A stretch of 64,000 nucleotides of DNA from Escallonia rubra (Eukaryota; Streptophyta; Magnoliopsida; Escalloniales; Escalloniaceae). Below the pieces are notes generated by a model that was given only the letters and a program-made list of their open reading frames with translations, searched no databases and had not been told where the DNA came from. Each line of letters starts with the position of its first letter. Position 1 is the stretch's first letter. The translations under genes were made by a program, and so were the position numbers. Below, piece after piece: positions 50,190 through 61,229 of the stretch. The DNA is taken from NCBI GenBank assembly GCA_033065855.1, contig JAVXUO010000655.1, positions 10,001 to 74,000 on the forward strand, in the 5' to 3' direction.

Positions 50190-51427
50190 TGTAATACCCT
50201 GAATCTTGATATTGTCTAGCCGGCTAATTTATTTTGTTAGCGACAATAGTTATACGCAATATTTAGTGTTAATTGGCTTGAGTGATTTTTATTGAACTTT
50301 TAGCGACAAATTTGGAGAGCATTATAATTATGATATTTAGTAGCAATTTTAGAATCATAAGTTATAATTTAACGAGAACATATATTATTGATATTGATTA
50401 AGGTCTTTAGCAACTATTAGCGTTAACGGTATTTTTAGAAACATTTAGCGACAATTTCTATACTTATAGTTAGCGTCTATATTTTATTAGCAACTTTTAG
50501 TGACGATTAGTAAAACGGGGTTAGTTATAAAATTAAATTTAAATCGGGGACTACTGAATAATTAAAAGAATTCAACAAATTTGACTTTATTTTAAAAATT
50601 ATGTCAACTCTTCAAATTGGGAAGTGAGGGAACCAAGGGAGGAGATTGAGGAGGATATTAAGACATTACCAAAGAAGAAGGAAAAAAAATAAAAATAAAG
50701 GAAGGAAATAAAGGTCAAAAAGAGAGAAAGAGGAAAATGGAGAAATTAGAGCATTTGTCTTATATCATATTTTCGGTTACAGAGATTTACAAAGAGAAAG
50801 AGAGAAAACAGAGAAAGAGAGAGAATATATAGTGATATATCTCAAATATACTCCCAATAATTGGGGAATACCGGCACTCTCAGTCATACTAGGACATTGG
50901 GGATTATCTTATCAAGACTCTATCATCAGAGATAGACACGTGATTCTCTAGAATCCTAATACAATCCTAATTGGATTTGTTCATATTCAAGTCCTACTAG
51001 GGCTCTTCCTACTATTATATAAGGGGTCTACCCCCAGGTAAAAGGGACGACTACACAACTACACACATTCATGCTTTTTCAGAGTCATTATCATGTAGCT
51101 GCGCTCTGACTTAAGCATCGGAGAGTTCTCCGCCGGGAACCCCACCCGGCGGTCACTCGTTTTCTGTCTTGCAGGTCATCGGTCCAGGCTCGGGTTCCGC
51201 AACGTACGCGGGACATATTTTAAGCAGCAACATTTTGGCGCCATCCGTGGGACCCGCCAGCCTAGCCGTTTGACCTCAAAAAACCTATACGGAATTGTTA
51301 CGGCTAATTGTCGAAACTGCTACAGAATCGCCGCCACCGCCGGGTGTCAGATTCAATTGCCGACGCAATCAGAAAAAAAAATTCTTTGGGATAGAACAAG
51401 CTGCCACCGGCAGCCGGGCCACCGACA

Positions 51428-52021
51428 GTGCTACTGTCGTCAAACGGTCCTATCGTCATCAACGCAAAACCAACAGGAAAAATACAGTGCGGTTCGAAGA
51501 CTGCCAAAGCCCACCGCGATAGCAACTTGCACTGCCGCAATCAAGCTGTTATCAACAAACGGTCGGACGGTGGGATGCCTGGCACCCAACCGCCAAACAA
51601 CCCATTGCCGCCGCAAATCTCCAGTCTAATCGCAAACAAAAATCAACATAGATTCATCCATCGGAGTCACCCCATCATCACCGCAACTATCGGCGCAACC
51701 ACCTCAATCAAGATTCTCACCGCGCCGTCCACCACAATCAGTCAGCCCATCTCCGAGTACGCGACACTCAACGCCATCGTCAAAAAGAAAAAAAGAAGGG
51801 AAAGAAGAAACAGATTGCCGCCCGTGATGTTAACTTCTCCGCCGATGCACCAGCACCGCACCATTACGGCCTTATCCAACACCGCACCGTCCCTCCACGA
51901 CCAGCAACAGCAGGCCACCCACTGCCGGCAAGGGGTCGACGCTGAGCATAGTCCACGGGCCGCCGCCGTCACAGGGTCAATACCCTACCAGGCCGCTGAT
52001 GCACAGGGTCAAAACACCTAG
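51428..52021 (+). CDS. Open frame in retrotransposon interior, unknown
   Basis: A 197-codon frame rich in Thr, Pro, Ser and basic residues, with a KKKKRRERRNR stretch. It is the longest frame in the non-autonomous element, but other frames in the same GC-rich segment are nearly as open and composition is simple. I see no gag zinc knuckle or conserved capsid motif. It may be a vestigial gag-like or captured sequence, or chance. No function is proposed. Confidence 0.2.
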   Translation: MLLSSNGPIVINAKPTGKIQCGSKTAKAHRDSNLHCRNQAVINKRSDGGMPGTQPPNNPLPPQISSLIANKNQHRFIHRSHPIITATIGATTSIKILTAPSTTISQPISEYATLNAIVKKKKRRERRNRLPPVMLTSPPMHQHRTITALSNTAPSLHDQQQQATHCRQGVDAEHSPRAAAVTGSIPYQAADAQGQNT

Positions 52022-53039
52022 CAGATTGTCGCGGTGCCAACGCCTCCGGTAGCCACGATATCATCTCCTCCGGCTGCCGCTTCACATCTAAGGATGAACC
52101 GCGATCACAGCAGCGGCGTCATCAGACCGGTGTCCTCGAGAAACGCATTGCCACTGGAGTCGCGGCACCATAAACGGCCACCGCTGCCGTGAAGCCGCCG
52201 GAGCAAGTACCACCGTCGTTACCAGCCCTAATCGGCACAACCGCCACCGCCGTTGCTCTAAATCTGTGCCACAGCAGCCACAGAAAACAAAACGCCGCCG
52301 TTCGCCGCCATCGACGGTCACCGACCGCATCACATAACCGTCGGGGCAAAACCAGTCAATGCCCCGCCGATCATGCACCGACCAAACTGTGGTCATCAGC
52401 AACCACGCAGCTTCGCCATCAATCAGCGATCTGTCGCCATTGCTACAGCCTACTAACGGCCGAACCGCCTTCACCGGACACACCGAGTTTTCACCACGGC
52501 GATCACTGAGTAAAGGGCCTTGTCATCAATTGATGTCCTGAAAGAGAAGCGGCCAGATCTACCGCTGACTGCTGATGGTGGCCCCAGTGGCGTTGGTTCT
52601 CTCCGGCAGCCAACGCACTGCCCCAACATCATCGTGACAAGTCCTCCGTCACTGCCGGAGTAACGGCGACATAGCCGTTTGCCCATATATATGTCGTCCG
52701 AGATGGTAACCAGATCAACAACCTCCAAGCGATTCGCCACCGTGATTAGCCGCAGCGTCATGGCCACCATCGCCGACGTCGTGTCGCCCTATCACTGCCA
52801 CCCATTTATCCAGTCTACGCTAGCAGCAGCGCCGCCACGCGATCGCCGCACCAGCACCATTAGGCGCCCCCATTTGGCGATAATTCGGTCAGTGGGTCTT
52901 GCGCAACCGGAACGACCGATCCCCGCTCGTTTTTTGCTTGACACCGGCGGTGCGATCTGACCAGCAGCGGTATCAGTCGTGCTTCTGTTAATGGAGGGGG
53001 CATACAAGAGAAAGAAAAGGTCAATTCTTTCTTTCTAAC

Positions 53040-53400
53040 ATTAAGCCCCATAATTATGCATATGTACTTTCAAACCCGCAAAGGTCTTATTTATTCCACA
53101 TATGCCATACTTTTTAAAAAGAATTAGCTTTGGCATATGAAAGATGCTTATTTATGTTTGAGACCATAAGGGTCTCATTTATTCGACATGGGCCATACGC
53201 TTTTAAAAATATGAAATTTACATGCAAATGCATATCTGTATTTTAGAGCCAAAGGGTCTTACTTATTTGGCATATACCACAAACTCTTTAAAGCCTTAAG
53301 CTTTTTAGAGTGCATATCTAGATTGAAGACCCACAGGGTCTCATTTAATTTGCATATGATGCGCATTCTTTAATGTGTGCGCATATTTTATATTGCGTGG
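53040..53400. repeat. Tandem repeats, about 100-bp unit
   Basis: Three to four degenerate units are built around AAGGGTCTCATTTATTCGAC and GGCATATGAAAG-type sequence. They lie in the 3' part of the retrotransposon interior. Confidence 0.65.
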
Positions 53401-53754
53401 TAGGTTGTTAAAAAATAAAGCGACTATAATTCTAAGCGCTAGCAAGCCTTCCCGACAAAACCCTAACGGTGTCTGAACACCGCTCTTATTTCTGTGTTAA
53501 AAAATATAGTTGCACTGTTATATGCTTTATTGCTTCAGAGGCTATTTTTTCAGTCACGTACTTTTATTTCTTGCAAGGGCTTTTACTGCGCTCGGAAGCA
53601 AGGAACAAATTCACAGCGCCCTGTGACTTGAAGTCGCAATTAGGGTTTTTGCTGTAGTATCATGTCGCCTCGACATTATGTATCCGGTCATACAGTGACC
53701 AACTATCAACGGTCAAACATTCACAACAGCGCATGCTACTAATGCAACTGGTGA

Positions 53755-54330
53755 ATCAGAGCACTTTGCGCTCTATCTGCCCCTGAGGGCACGTATGACG
53801 AGAACTCTAAGTTCCGTCCAGCCCCCCAGGGCATTTACATGAGCTACATTCCCCGTCAAGGGCGCGTACGAGAACTCTAAGTTCCGTCAACCCTCCGAGG
53901 GTATTTTACATGAGCTTCATGTTCCATTCCCCCTCAAGGGCACTTATCAGAACTCTACGTTCCACTAGCCCTCTAGGGCGGTCCCTCAAGGGACGAACAC
54001 CCTCAAGGGTGACATGATAGCACACAAGTGTTATCTGACACGGTCTAGCTTTAGTTCTAGCCTGAGAAACGGCAAAACCACGTGGGAGTTCGTCGCCCTA
54101 CCCTGTTTTGTTAATTCGAAACCTGGCCGAGCGTGAGTGCGAGGCTTCTTTGCCAGCCCTTAGCTGACGATAAGGGTTCGCGTCAAAGTAAAACGCAAGC
54201 ATGATGTGGTCAGCTCAAGCTAAAGAACACACACTTGCACAAAACAAACACCCTCCACAGGAGAGGTGACCCCTCAAGGGGACATTCAAACACTTAGCAC
54301 ATGCAACAACTTGCATGCACAGCTCTGTGT
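53755..54330. repeat. CCCTCAAGGGC-rich tandem repeats
   Basis: Repeats of roughly 70-90 bp contain GAGAACTCTAAGTTCCGTC, GGGCATTTACATGAGCTAC and palindromic CCCTCAAGGG cores. They thin into single CCCTCAAGGGG motifs toward 54280. Such arrays near the 3' end are typical of large non-autonomous LTR elements. Confidence 0.7.
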
Positions 54331-55359
54331 CCTCTCTCTAGAGAGGCTAACGTGGGGCATAGCCTTTAATGGATCCCGAGATCCCATTATTCATCTTCCC
54401 AAAGATGATTCCGAATAGCCTACTTAGGCGACATTCGAAAGACCTAGCTCTCAAGAGCTAGAGTTCTAGCATCCTACTCGGGCAAAGTTCCAAGGCTTAA
54501 GCTCCCAAGAGCTTAGGTCCGAGTACATGGAGTAGAGAAATATTATTACCCCTACAAGTGGATGGAGAATCCCTTACAAATCTGACGTGTGTCTCAAAAC
54601 ACCAGGTATAAAATTTCTCAGCCAAACATTTTGGCTAAGGAAGTGGGGGGCTTATGATATATCTCAAATATACTCCCAATAATTGGGGAATACCGGCACT
54701 CTCAGTCATACTAGGACATTGGGGATTATCTTATCAAGACTCTATCATCAGAGATAGACACGTGATTCTCTAGAATCCTAATACAATCCTAATTGGATTT
54801 GTTCATATTCAAGTCCTACTAGGGCTCTTCTTCCTACCATTATATAAAGGGGTCTACCCCCCAGGTAAAAGGGACGACTACACAACTACACACATTCATG
54901 CTTTTTCAGAGTCATTATCATGTAGCTGCGCTCTGACTTAAGCATCGGAGAGTTCTCCGCCGGGAACCCCACCCGGCGGTCACTCGTTTTCTGTCTTACA
55001 GGTCATCGGTCCAGGCTCGGGTTCCGCAACGTACGCGGGACATATTTTAAGCAGCAACATATAGTGATAGAAGGACACAATATTCGTGAGAGAGGGAAAA
55101 TTATAACAAAGAAGAGGAAGAACATAGCACAACTTTGACGAATCCTTACGAAGAGTTGGATCTTGTCGCTAAGGTAACATTTGATTCTTATTCGTGAGTT
55201 TGTTAGTAATGCTAAGAATTTAACATGTGTTGCCTAAGTTAAGGCGGTGAGAGTGTGGTTTTGAATATGATTATGTGTGTGTATGTTAATGTGTTGTGTG
55301 TGTGTTAAACAAGAGAAAGGAGAAAATCACAAACACATAGACATTGTGTTTGATTACTT

Positions 55360-55504
55360 TCTCGGAGTTCTACATTATTAGCTGCGCTCTGACTTAAGCA
55401 TCGGAGAGTTCTTACGCCGGAACCCCACCCAACGGTCACTCTGTGTTTTGTCTTGTAGGTCAATTCTCTGTCTGTGGTTCCCAATCCAGTTCTTAGCAGC
55501 AACA
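55360..55504 (+). repeat. Diverged LTR end of the same family as 50833-55059
   Basis: TAGCTGCGCTCTGACTTAAG and CATCGGAGAGTTCT match the last 130 bp of the young LTR, but the downstream half is diverged (CCCACCCAACGG for CCCACCCGGCGG; TCAATTCTCTG). It ends AGCAGCAACA. It is an older, truncated relative lying about 300 bp from the new insertion. Confidence 0.75.
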
Positions 55505-56070
55505 ATAGGAGTTCAAATTATAGTCGGCTAAAAATATGAGAATTATAGGAGTCGAATTATAGCTTACTAGAAATATTAGAATGGCCACTACTAATGGGGA
55601 TCCTATGATACGAAACACTTAGACCCTCCCCACAATCATGTCAAGATGAGGTTAACATAACACCGTTTTTAGTTTAGCTTTTACATTTTTTTCACTTAAG
55701 GGCTTAAAAGGGTCGTTGCTCACCCTTCTTCTAGTAACGAAAGAGTGTTAATTTAGTCAATAAATGTGAAAAAGTAAACTCCACCCTAAATCTAACGCAG
55801 GAGTATAAGGGGGTACGCAAAGTTTTCTAACCCCAACAAGAATCTACATAGCACACAAAAGATATGAAGAAGTTTTAAATGTAAGGAATATGGTGCACTT
55901 GAGAGACAAATTAAATCTTGCCTTTTGAATGTATTAAGAGAAGAAGGAATTAAAAATGCCAGAAATGGATTTGTGGGAAGAAACTTGTCAAAGAGTATTC
56001 TTCATCTGGATGTCGGTCAATCCACCAGACAACACCAAGTGCGCCTTAAATTATTTGAAAAGTAGTCCCC
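55505..56070. other. Chitinase upstream region
   Basis: No gene is recognised. A block at 55540-55625 is the inverse of 44285-44345, so repeat-derived DNA reaches to about 500 bp from the chitinase start codon. Confidence 0.45.
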
Positions 56071-56073
56071 AGT

Positions 56074-56124
56074 TGACTTGGTCTCCGCAAAACTTCGAAA
56101 AGACGTTTTCCGGAGACCAAGTCA
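56074..56124. promoter_or_regulatory. W-box-containing inverted repeat in chitinase promoter
   Basis: TGACTTGGTCTCCG (56074-56087) is exactly inverted as CGGAGACCAAGTCA (56111-56124), and similarity continues inward (CAAAAC / GTTTTC). TTGACT cores, the W-box bound by WRKY factors, lie at the outer edges at 56073-56078 and, inverted, at 56124-56129. The motif is known from pathogen-induced chitinase promoters; the role here is inference. Confidence 0.55.
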
Positions 56125-56158
56125 GTCAATGCAATGCACAGATATTTTTCTTCACCAC

Positions 56159-56166
56159 TATAAATA
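56159..56166 (+). promoter_or_regulatory. TATA box of the chitinase gene
   Basis: TATAAATA lies 50 bp upstream of the start codon at 56216, a short but plausible distance for a plant gene with a brief leader. Confidence 0.65.
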
Positions 56167-56215
56167 TTGCAGTCTAAGTTAATGTAACACCATATCTTCT
56201 GTTCCTATTACGAAA

Positions 56216-57176
56216 ATGGTAGCCCCTAGTATGAGGAAGCAAATCTTAGCATTCTTGCTTGCCTTAGTCCTTACCGTAGCCCTGCCGGAATCGGCTTTTG
56301 GTCAAAATTGTGGCTGTGCGGCTGGCTTATGCTGTAGCCAGTATGGCTATTGTGGCAGTGGCAATGACTACTGCGGGAAAGGATGCCGTGAAGGCCCTTG
56401 TTATGCACCACCACGTCCGAATGGTGCTTCAGTTTCCGGTATTGTCACGGATGCATTCTTCAACCGAATTATTGGCCAAGCCGCTGCAAGTTGTGCTGGG
56501 AAAAGCTTCTACACTAGAGCAGCGTTTATTCAAGCTGTCGGATCATACTCTCAGTTTGGCACAACTGGTTCAACTGACGATTCTAAGCGTGAGATTGCCG
56601 CATTCTTTGCACATGCTACCCATGAGACTGGACGTAAGATTACACTTTCAAACTTGCTTTACATTGTTCCAGATGATAGAAGACTTCCCACCAAAATGTT
56701 GTTTAGAAACATGTCTTATCCGATGTGCGATATACTTAGCAAGTTATAATAAGAAACTTTCTTTTTGTGCAGACTTTTGCTATAAAGAAGAAATAGGTGG
56801 TCCGTCCCAGGACTATTGTGATAAGAAGAATACACAGTATCGATGCGTGCAGGGCAAGGGTTACTATGGTAGAGGTCCTCTTCAGCTCTCATGGAATTAC
56901 AACTATGGTCCGGCCGGACAAAGTATTGGGTTTGATGGGCTAAACCACCCCGACATTGTGGCGTCGAACGTAGTTGTGTCGTTCAAGGCTGCCTTGTGGT
57001 TTTGGATGAACAACGTGCACTCTGTCATCGGCCAAGGGTTTGGGGCTACCATTCGTGCTATTAACGGCCATGAATGCAACGGTGCCAAACCTGGTAGTGT
57101 TACAGCTCGTGTGGGCTATTACAAAGATTACTGTAACCAACTTGGTGTTGCACCTGGTGATAATCTAAGATGCTAG
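56216..57176 (+). CDS. Class IV chitinase (GH19, hevein domain)
   Basis: A secreted endochitinase that cleaves beta-1,4-GlcNAc chains of fungal walls and acts in defence. Exons are 56216-56633 and 56773-57176. The 139-bp intron (GAC|GTAAGA ... TGTGCAG|ACT) joins to read HETGHFCY, and the protein has 273 residues, the usual class IV length. Residues 1-29 form a signal peptide (hydrophobic [13 protein letters not shown]), cut before QNCGC. A Cys-rich hevein-type chitin-binding domain follows ([10 protein letters not shown]). A Pro-containing hinge leads to the GH19 domain, with catalytic Glu137 in HETG and Glu145 or Glu146 in KEEIG, then [19 protein letters not shown] and a C-terminus ending NLRC. 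A second ATG at 56231 would also give a good signal peptide. There is no vacuolar tail, so secretion to the apoplast is expected. No defect is seen; this is the best candidate for a live host gene here. Confidence 0.95.
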
Positions 57177-57247
57177 GCCAGAAAGGTGTTTTAGTTGCAA
57201 CTTGAAATGAAGGAAATAAGGCTCGAACGAGTTTCAACTCTCAAGGA

Positions 57248-57302
57248 ATAAAGTTAGACCCTAATGTTTTGCAATATATAAATTATACTTCTTGAGTAAT
57301 AA
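57248..57302 (+). terminator. Chitinase polyadenylation signals
   Basis: AATAAA occurs about 70 bp and again about 120 bp after the stop codon (GGAATAAAGTT near 57247 and GTAATAAAAC near 57297), in AT-rich sequence with a normal spacing for plant 3' ends. Confidence 0.5.
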
Positions 57303-58537
57303 AACAACTATATTCACAGGACATCAGCTTATTTTTGTTGAAACAGGCTTGACTTACGGTGGAAGTATATGGCATCATGATCCTATATGCACTGTTAAGA
57401 ATTTGGTTTCTTCATTATTGAATCCAATCTAAGTAGGAAGTGTTTGAGTAGTTGTCTGATGTAGTTAGTCAAATTAAGGCTCTCAAAGGGGAAATACCTG
57501 AGTAGGAAGTGTTCTAACATGGTTATGGGGAACAATTGAAGATTCAGCTCACAGCTCATGCTCAATACGTACTGAGGAAGATCGAAGAGCTATAATCATA
57601 TAAGTGAGAGGGGCAGTGATATTATTCCCTAAAATGCAGGTGGATGGGGTCACCAACATTTATCTATTGAATTTTTTATAAGTAGATGCATGGGATTGAT
57701 CAAACAAAAATCTAGTTCAGCACTTGGCATCCAAAGTTCAGATGCAGTGGTCAATCTTCCAAGTAATAAAAGAACTGTTCACTTTAAAATTAGAGAAAGA
57801 GACCAAAAGTGGAGATTGTATGTGGTAAGGAAGGATATAACTCAAACTGCGCAGAACCCACAAATACAAAGACGTCGTATAACGTATGCTGCTTGCTGAT
57901 CAAATGAACATTGACTCGAGTCAACATATGTTTGTTGTACAGGGAAATGAACATTGACTCGAGTCAACGGTTGCATCCATGAACATGAAACTATTGTTCT
58001 CCAGATTATAATATCAAATTCCACAAAGACTTGTACAAATTTATCAGCATATTGTTAAGGTTGTACGTGGGGGAAAGGTGCTGGGGCTAAACCTACGCTC
58101 TATTTGCATAGGTTGGAACACTTCTGTCTCTAATAGAGGTACTAGTGATGCTTTTCAAAACTTTAGGGAGAGAAAGTTGTAGATTTAGTTAAAAAGAGTG
58201 TGAATTTAGCGTCACCTGTAATAACTATGGACTATTAGATTCATTTAGGTAGAGTCGGTGTCAGTTGTTAACCCTAGCTTCCCTAGAACAACTAGCAAAC
58301 GGAGTTACAATATCTTTACTGAAATGTTTCCTTCTTAGTCATTTGTGATTCGTGATATCTTCTAATGAGGATAAAGTTTTGATTTCTCTTGAACCGTGTG
58401 ATACCCAGAAAAGGAAAAGAAAATATAAATTTCGTTTTAGATGATTCGTAGCAAAAGGTAGGTTCAATTGAGTTTATGACATATTAGATGTTTTGGAAAA
58501 GAAAATGTCCTTAAATAAGAGTAACATAATTAAAATA
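57303..58537. other. Chitinase downstream region
   Basis: No gene is recognised. The only structure is a repeated 14-bp palindrome TTGACTCGAGTCAA at 57911-57924 and 57954-57967. Both copies sit in the longer repeat AAATGAACATTGACTCGAG. Confidence 0.5.
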
Positions 58538-59999
58538 GGGTAAATTACACTAAAACCCCCAGAGGTTTGCCATAATTACACTCCACTCCGCTATCTTTAA
58601 AAATTACACTCCCCCCACCCCCCCCCCCCCCCGAGGTTTGTACCTGCATTACACACATTTAACGGCAGGCCCAACTCCGTCAAAAAATTCCCTGACACAC
58701 TACTTTATGTAATTTTCATACCCCAAAATACCCCCCTTTTGTTCTTTATACAAACCCCACCATTTACCCCCAAGCCCAATTCTAGATCCAAATGCTCAAT
58801 TCTGCAAATTCTTCTCTCCATAGCTAACCAAAAAGAGATGAAGGTGAGAAACAAGGGAAAAGTACACCCCATCTCCCTCATCGTCATCGGCACCACCACC
58901 ATCGCCGCCAAATGCCAAGGCTTTTTTCGTTATGAACCTTTTATCGGCGGCTATCTTGGCGCTAGTCTCAATCCTCTCCTTGCAAGACCGTGAGGTCCTG
59001 GCATACATGATTACCAGGTCAATGAAATCCACCAATCCAGCCACTGTTTCTGACGAAAAGAAGAAGACCCAGAAGAAATCCGGCATGCCCCACAAGCCCT
59101 CCGTGTTCGATTGCGAGTGTTTCGACTGTTACATGCACGAGCTATTGGTTCCGGTGGGACTCTTCGCCCAACCACAAACTCATTCACCAAGCCATTGAAG
59201 CCTTTGAGGAGCACTTGAGCAACGGCGAGTAGCCATCGAAGAAGGTGAGGGGCAAAAAGAGGGACAAAAGTGGTCGCTTTGACTCGGTTAGATTTGCCGA
59301 CGCCACTTTCGCCGGATGGAAAGCCCGGTGCGGCGGCGGTGTCGCAGCCGGAGAATAACGTCATTGAGGTGGCTTCGGCAGAAGAAGCTGCTCGTGAGAC
59401 GTCGGAAGATGCTGCGGAGGAAGTGGCGCCGGTAAAGGAGGAGGCGGCGGTGGCGGCGAGAGGTGGTGCGGCGGTGAGTGGCCACAAGGGTTTGGCGAGA
59501 AAGGTACTGTCGGACGTGTTAGGGCTGTTCAATCCCCGTCTATGGGGGCTTTGGCTTTGGAGCTTAGAAAATGGAACTCCTCCTAATGAATTTTGTCACT
59601 GTTTTTACTCCAACATCCGATTTTTTTGGCGTTTTGTGGCGAGATGTCACTTTCCGGTCGATATAATAGTCAAAAAGTTTTACTTTTTAAAGAAAAAATT
59701 GGATTGGATGAATGAATTTCCTTGTTTAAAATTTCGCTTAGTTGCTAAGCATTGTGAGTTGGTGAAATGCAGGACAATGGAATAGACTCTGTGACTTTGC
59801 AACTTACCTTTTTTGACTGATGACCTCTTTGTTTGTAAAGAAGAAGATAAACAGTCTGAGGGGCATTCATGTCTTTTTGCATTGCACCATTAACACCGTA
59901 AGAGAAAAAGTTACTTTTTGAGCTGAGTGTAATTTTTAAAGATAGCGGTAGTGGAGTGTAATTACGTAAAACCTCAGGGGGTTTTAGTGTAATTTACCC
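58538..59999. mobile_element. Pack-MULE with perfect 9-bp target duplication
   Basis: The termini are GGGTAAATTACACTAAAACC at 58538 and its reverse complement ending at 59999. The inverted repeats are about 75 bp (including ATTACACTCCACT and GCTATCTTTAAAAATTACAC). ATTAAAATA flanks both sides exactly (58529-58537; 60000-60008). A C run at 58612-58632 lies in the left arm. The interior is captured host coding sequence. Confidence 0.92.
58841..59575 (+). pseudogene. Captured conserved plant protein of unknown function
   Basis: Coding sequence begins MKVRNKGKVHP at 58841. After one lost base it continues in a second frame with PPNAKAFFVMNLLSAAILAL (a membrane-type stretch), LVSILSLQDREVLAYMITRS and HKPSVFDCECFDCY. 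After a further indel a third frame gives TSYWFRWDSSPN. An Ala/Glu-rich stretch then leads to KGLARKVLSDVLGLFNPRLW. I remember this order of motifs, including the CECFDCY and LGLFNPRLW blocks, from a small uncharacterised plant family. No introns are apparent. At least two frameshifts make it non-coding. The family assignment rests on memory and has no gene name. Confidence 0.6.
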
Positions 60000-60008
60000 A
60001 TTAAAATA

Positions 60009-61229
60009 CTAGAACACATGGAGAAACATCTTTAGGATTATTAAAGGGTATCTTACTTGTCTCGGGTTATAAAAACCACCCCAAGAGCCATAAGTACATA
60101 AATGATGCATGAGCCTTGCACAGTCAAAATATTTGCTTGGGTAAAATAAGAGAATTCAGAGAAACACTAAAGTCAAAAATGGGTTCCTATGCAAGAGAAG
60201 GACGACTTGTGTGTGACTGTGTGAGAGAGAAAGAAAGCAAGAGAGAGGACCTCATCTGGAGTCTGCTCTGCACGGAGACGACGGCTGTAGAACGAGAAGG
60301 CGATGGAGGCCATCTCCATTGACTAGCGATCACAGTAGGCATTCATAAGCCTTTTCAACTGAGTGCTACTCTTGATCCTAAAGAACATCTCGTTCCTATC
60401 CTTTCAATTTGATTCCATACACATGTCACTCAATTCTCGTCGTAGTCAGTCCCAACAAGCGAAAATCAGAACGATATTGAACCAGAATCGGCTGAAATTT
60501 CTAATCCAAACAAAATGCCCTAATTCTCAAGTAGACCTAACAATTTTTAAACCCAACAATTTTGAAAGGAAGAGGAGAGAAAGAACCAGAGAGGAACATT
60601 TGTGTGTCGGTTCTGTTTTGTGTGCCTGTGTTTAAGAGAATTTGAACTTAAACTTCAGAATATGTTTCGAGACCAAGTACTTGAGCCAATGTCGGTTCAG
60701 TAAGAGATGACAGAATCCAACTTAATAAAAGTTGGTCTTTTTTATGCCGTAGAATATGTGCAGGATTTGGTTCCGGAGAAATTTCAGCGAAAAGGGAATG
60801 ATGAACAACAACAGATTCAGAGGAGATAAATAAAACTGCAGGGTCAGAGGGAACAAGGTATTCTTGAGCTGGAAAACAGAGCCATCAACAAAACTAGGGA
60901 TGCAATTTGAGCTGGGTCATAATGGGCTTTTACCAACCCAGCTCAAATACACACAACCTTTAACCCATCAAGCCCAACTAATTTACAAAATGGGTTGGTC
61001 TGAGTTGGGTCATTGTTAAAGTGAATTAAATTGGATCAAACCCAATAAACCCATCCTAACCCATCCGAACCCAAACAAAAAAGCGAAGTCAGAAATTCTC
61101 CTTCGTCCTTCCCCGACTCTTGGTAGCGGATATATCGATTTCCCAATTCCTCCAAATCTAGGGTTCTAACCCAAGCGATTTCCCCAATTCCCCAACTATC
61201 GAGAAGACACAGCGACTCAAAAGGATAGG
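60009..61229. other. No gene recognised; AACCCA/GGGTT-rich repeat
   Basis: Short open frames at 60116-60635 have no recognisable domain. At 60898-61075 AGCTGGGT / ACCCAGCT and AACCCA / TGGGTT motifs recur in both orientations, suggesting an eroded foldback repeat. Confidence 0.4.

Larger units (their letters stand above)
50833..55059 (+). mobile_element. Young non-autonomous LTR retrotransposon
   Basis: LTRs at 50833-51232 and 54655-55059 begin TGATATATCTC and end AGCAGCAACA. They differ by two substitutions and three short indels, as counted by eye. TATAG duplications flank the element (50828-50832; 55060-55064). A primer-binding-type site (TTTTGGCGCC...) follows the first LTR, and the purine tract AAGGAAGTGGGGGGCT precedes the second. 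The 3.4-kb interior shows no gag, protease, integrase or reverse-transcriptase motif. It has a GC-rich 5' two thirds with short open frames, and tandem repeats near its 3' end. It must rely on proteins from another element. Confidence 0.9.
50190..55340 (+). repeat. Gypsy-type LTR copy 2, split by a younger retrotransposon
   Basis: It begins TGTAATACCCTGAATCTTGA directly after copy 1. It is interrupted at 50832 by the 50833-55059 insertion and resumes after 55064 with GTGATAGAAGGACACAATAT and TGTG-rich sequence. The two gypsy-like LTRs therefore lie in tandem with no internal region between them. Confidence 0.5.

Noticed and set aside
51270..53010. Several long GC-rich frames in the LTR retrotransposon interior as genes
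   Set aside because: Frames are open on both strands, rich in simple residues, and none shows gag, pol or host domains. Only the longest was listed, at low confidence.
56298..57176. A single 292-codon chitinase frame
   Set aside because: Its first part is out of frame with the signal peptide and hevein domain. Splicing 56633 to 56773 restores the standard class IV protein.
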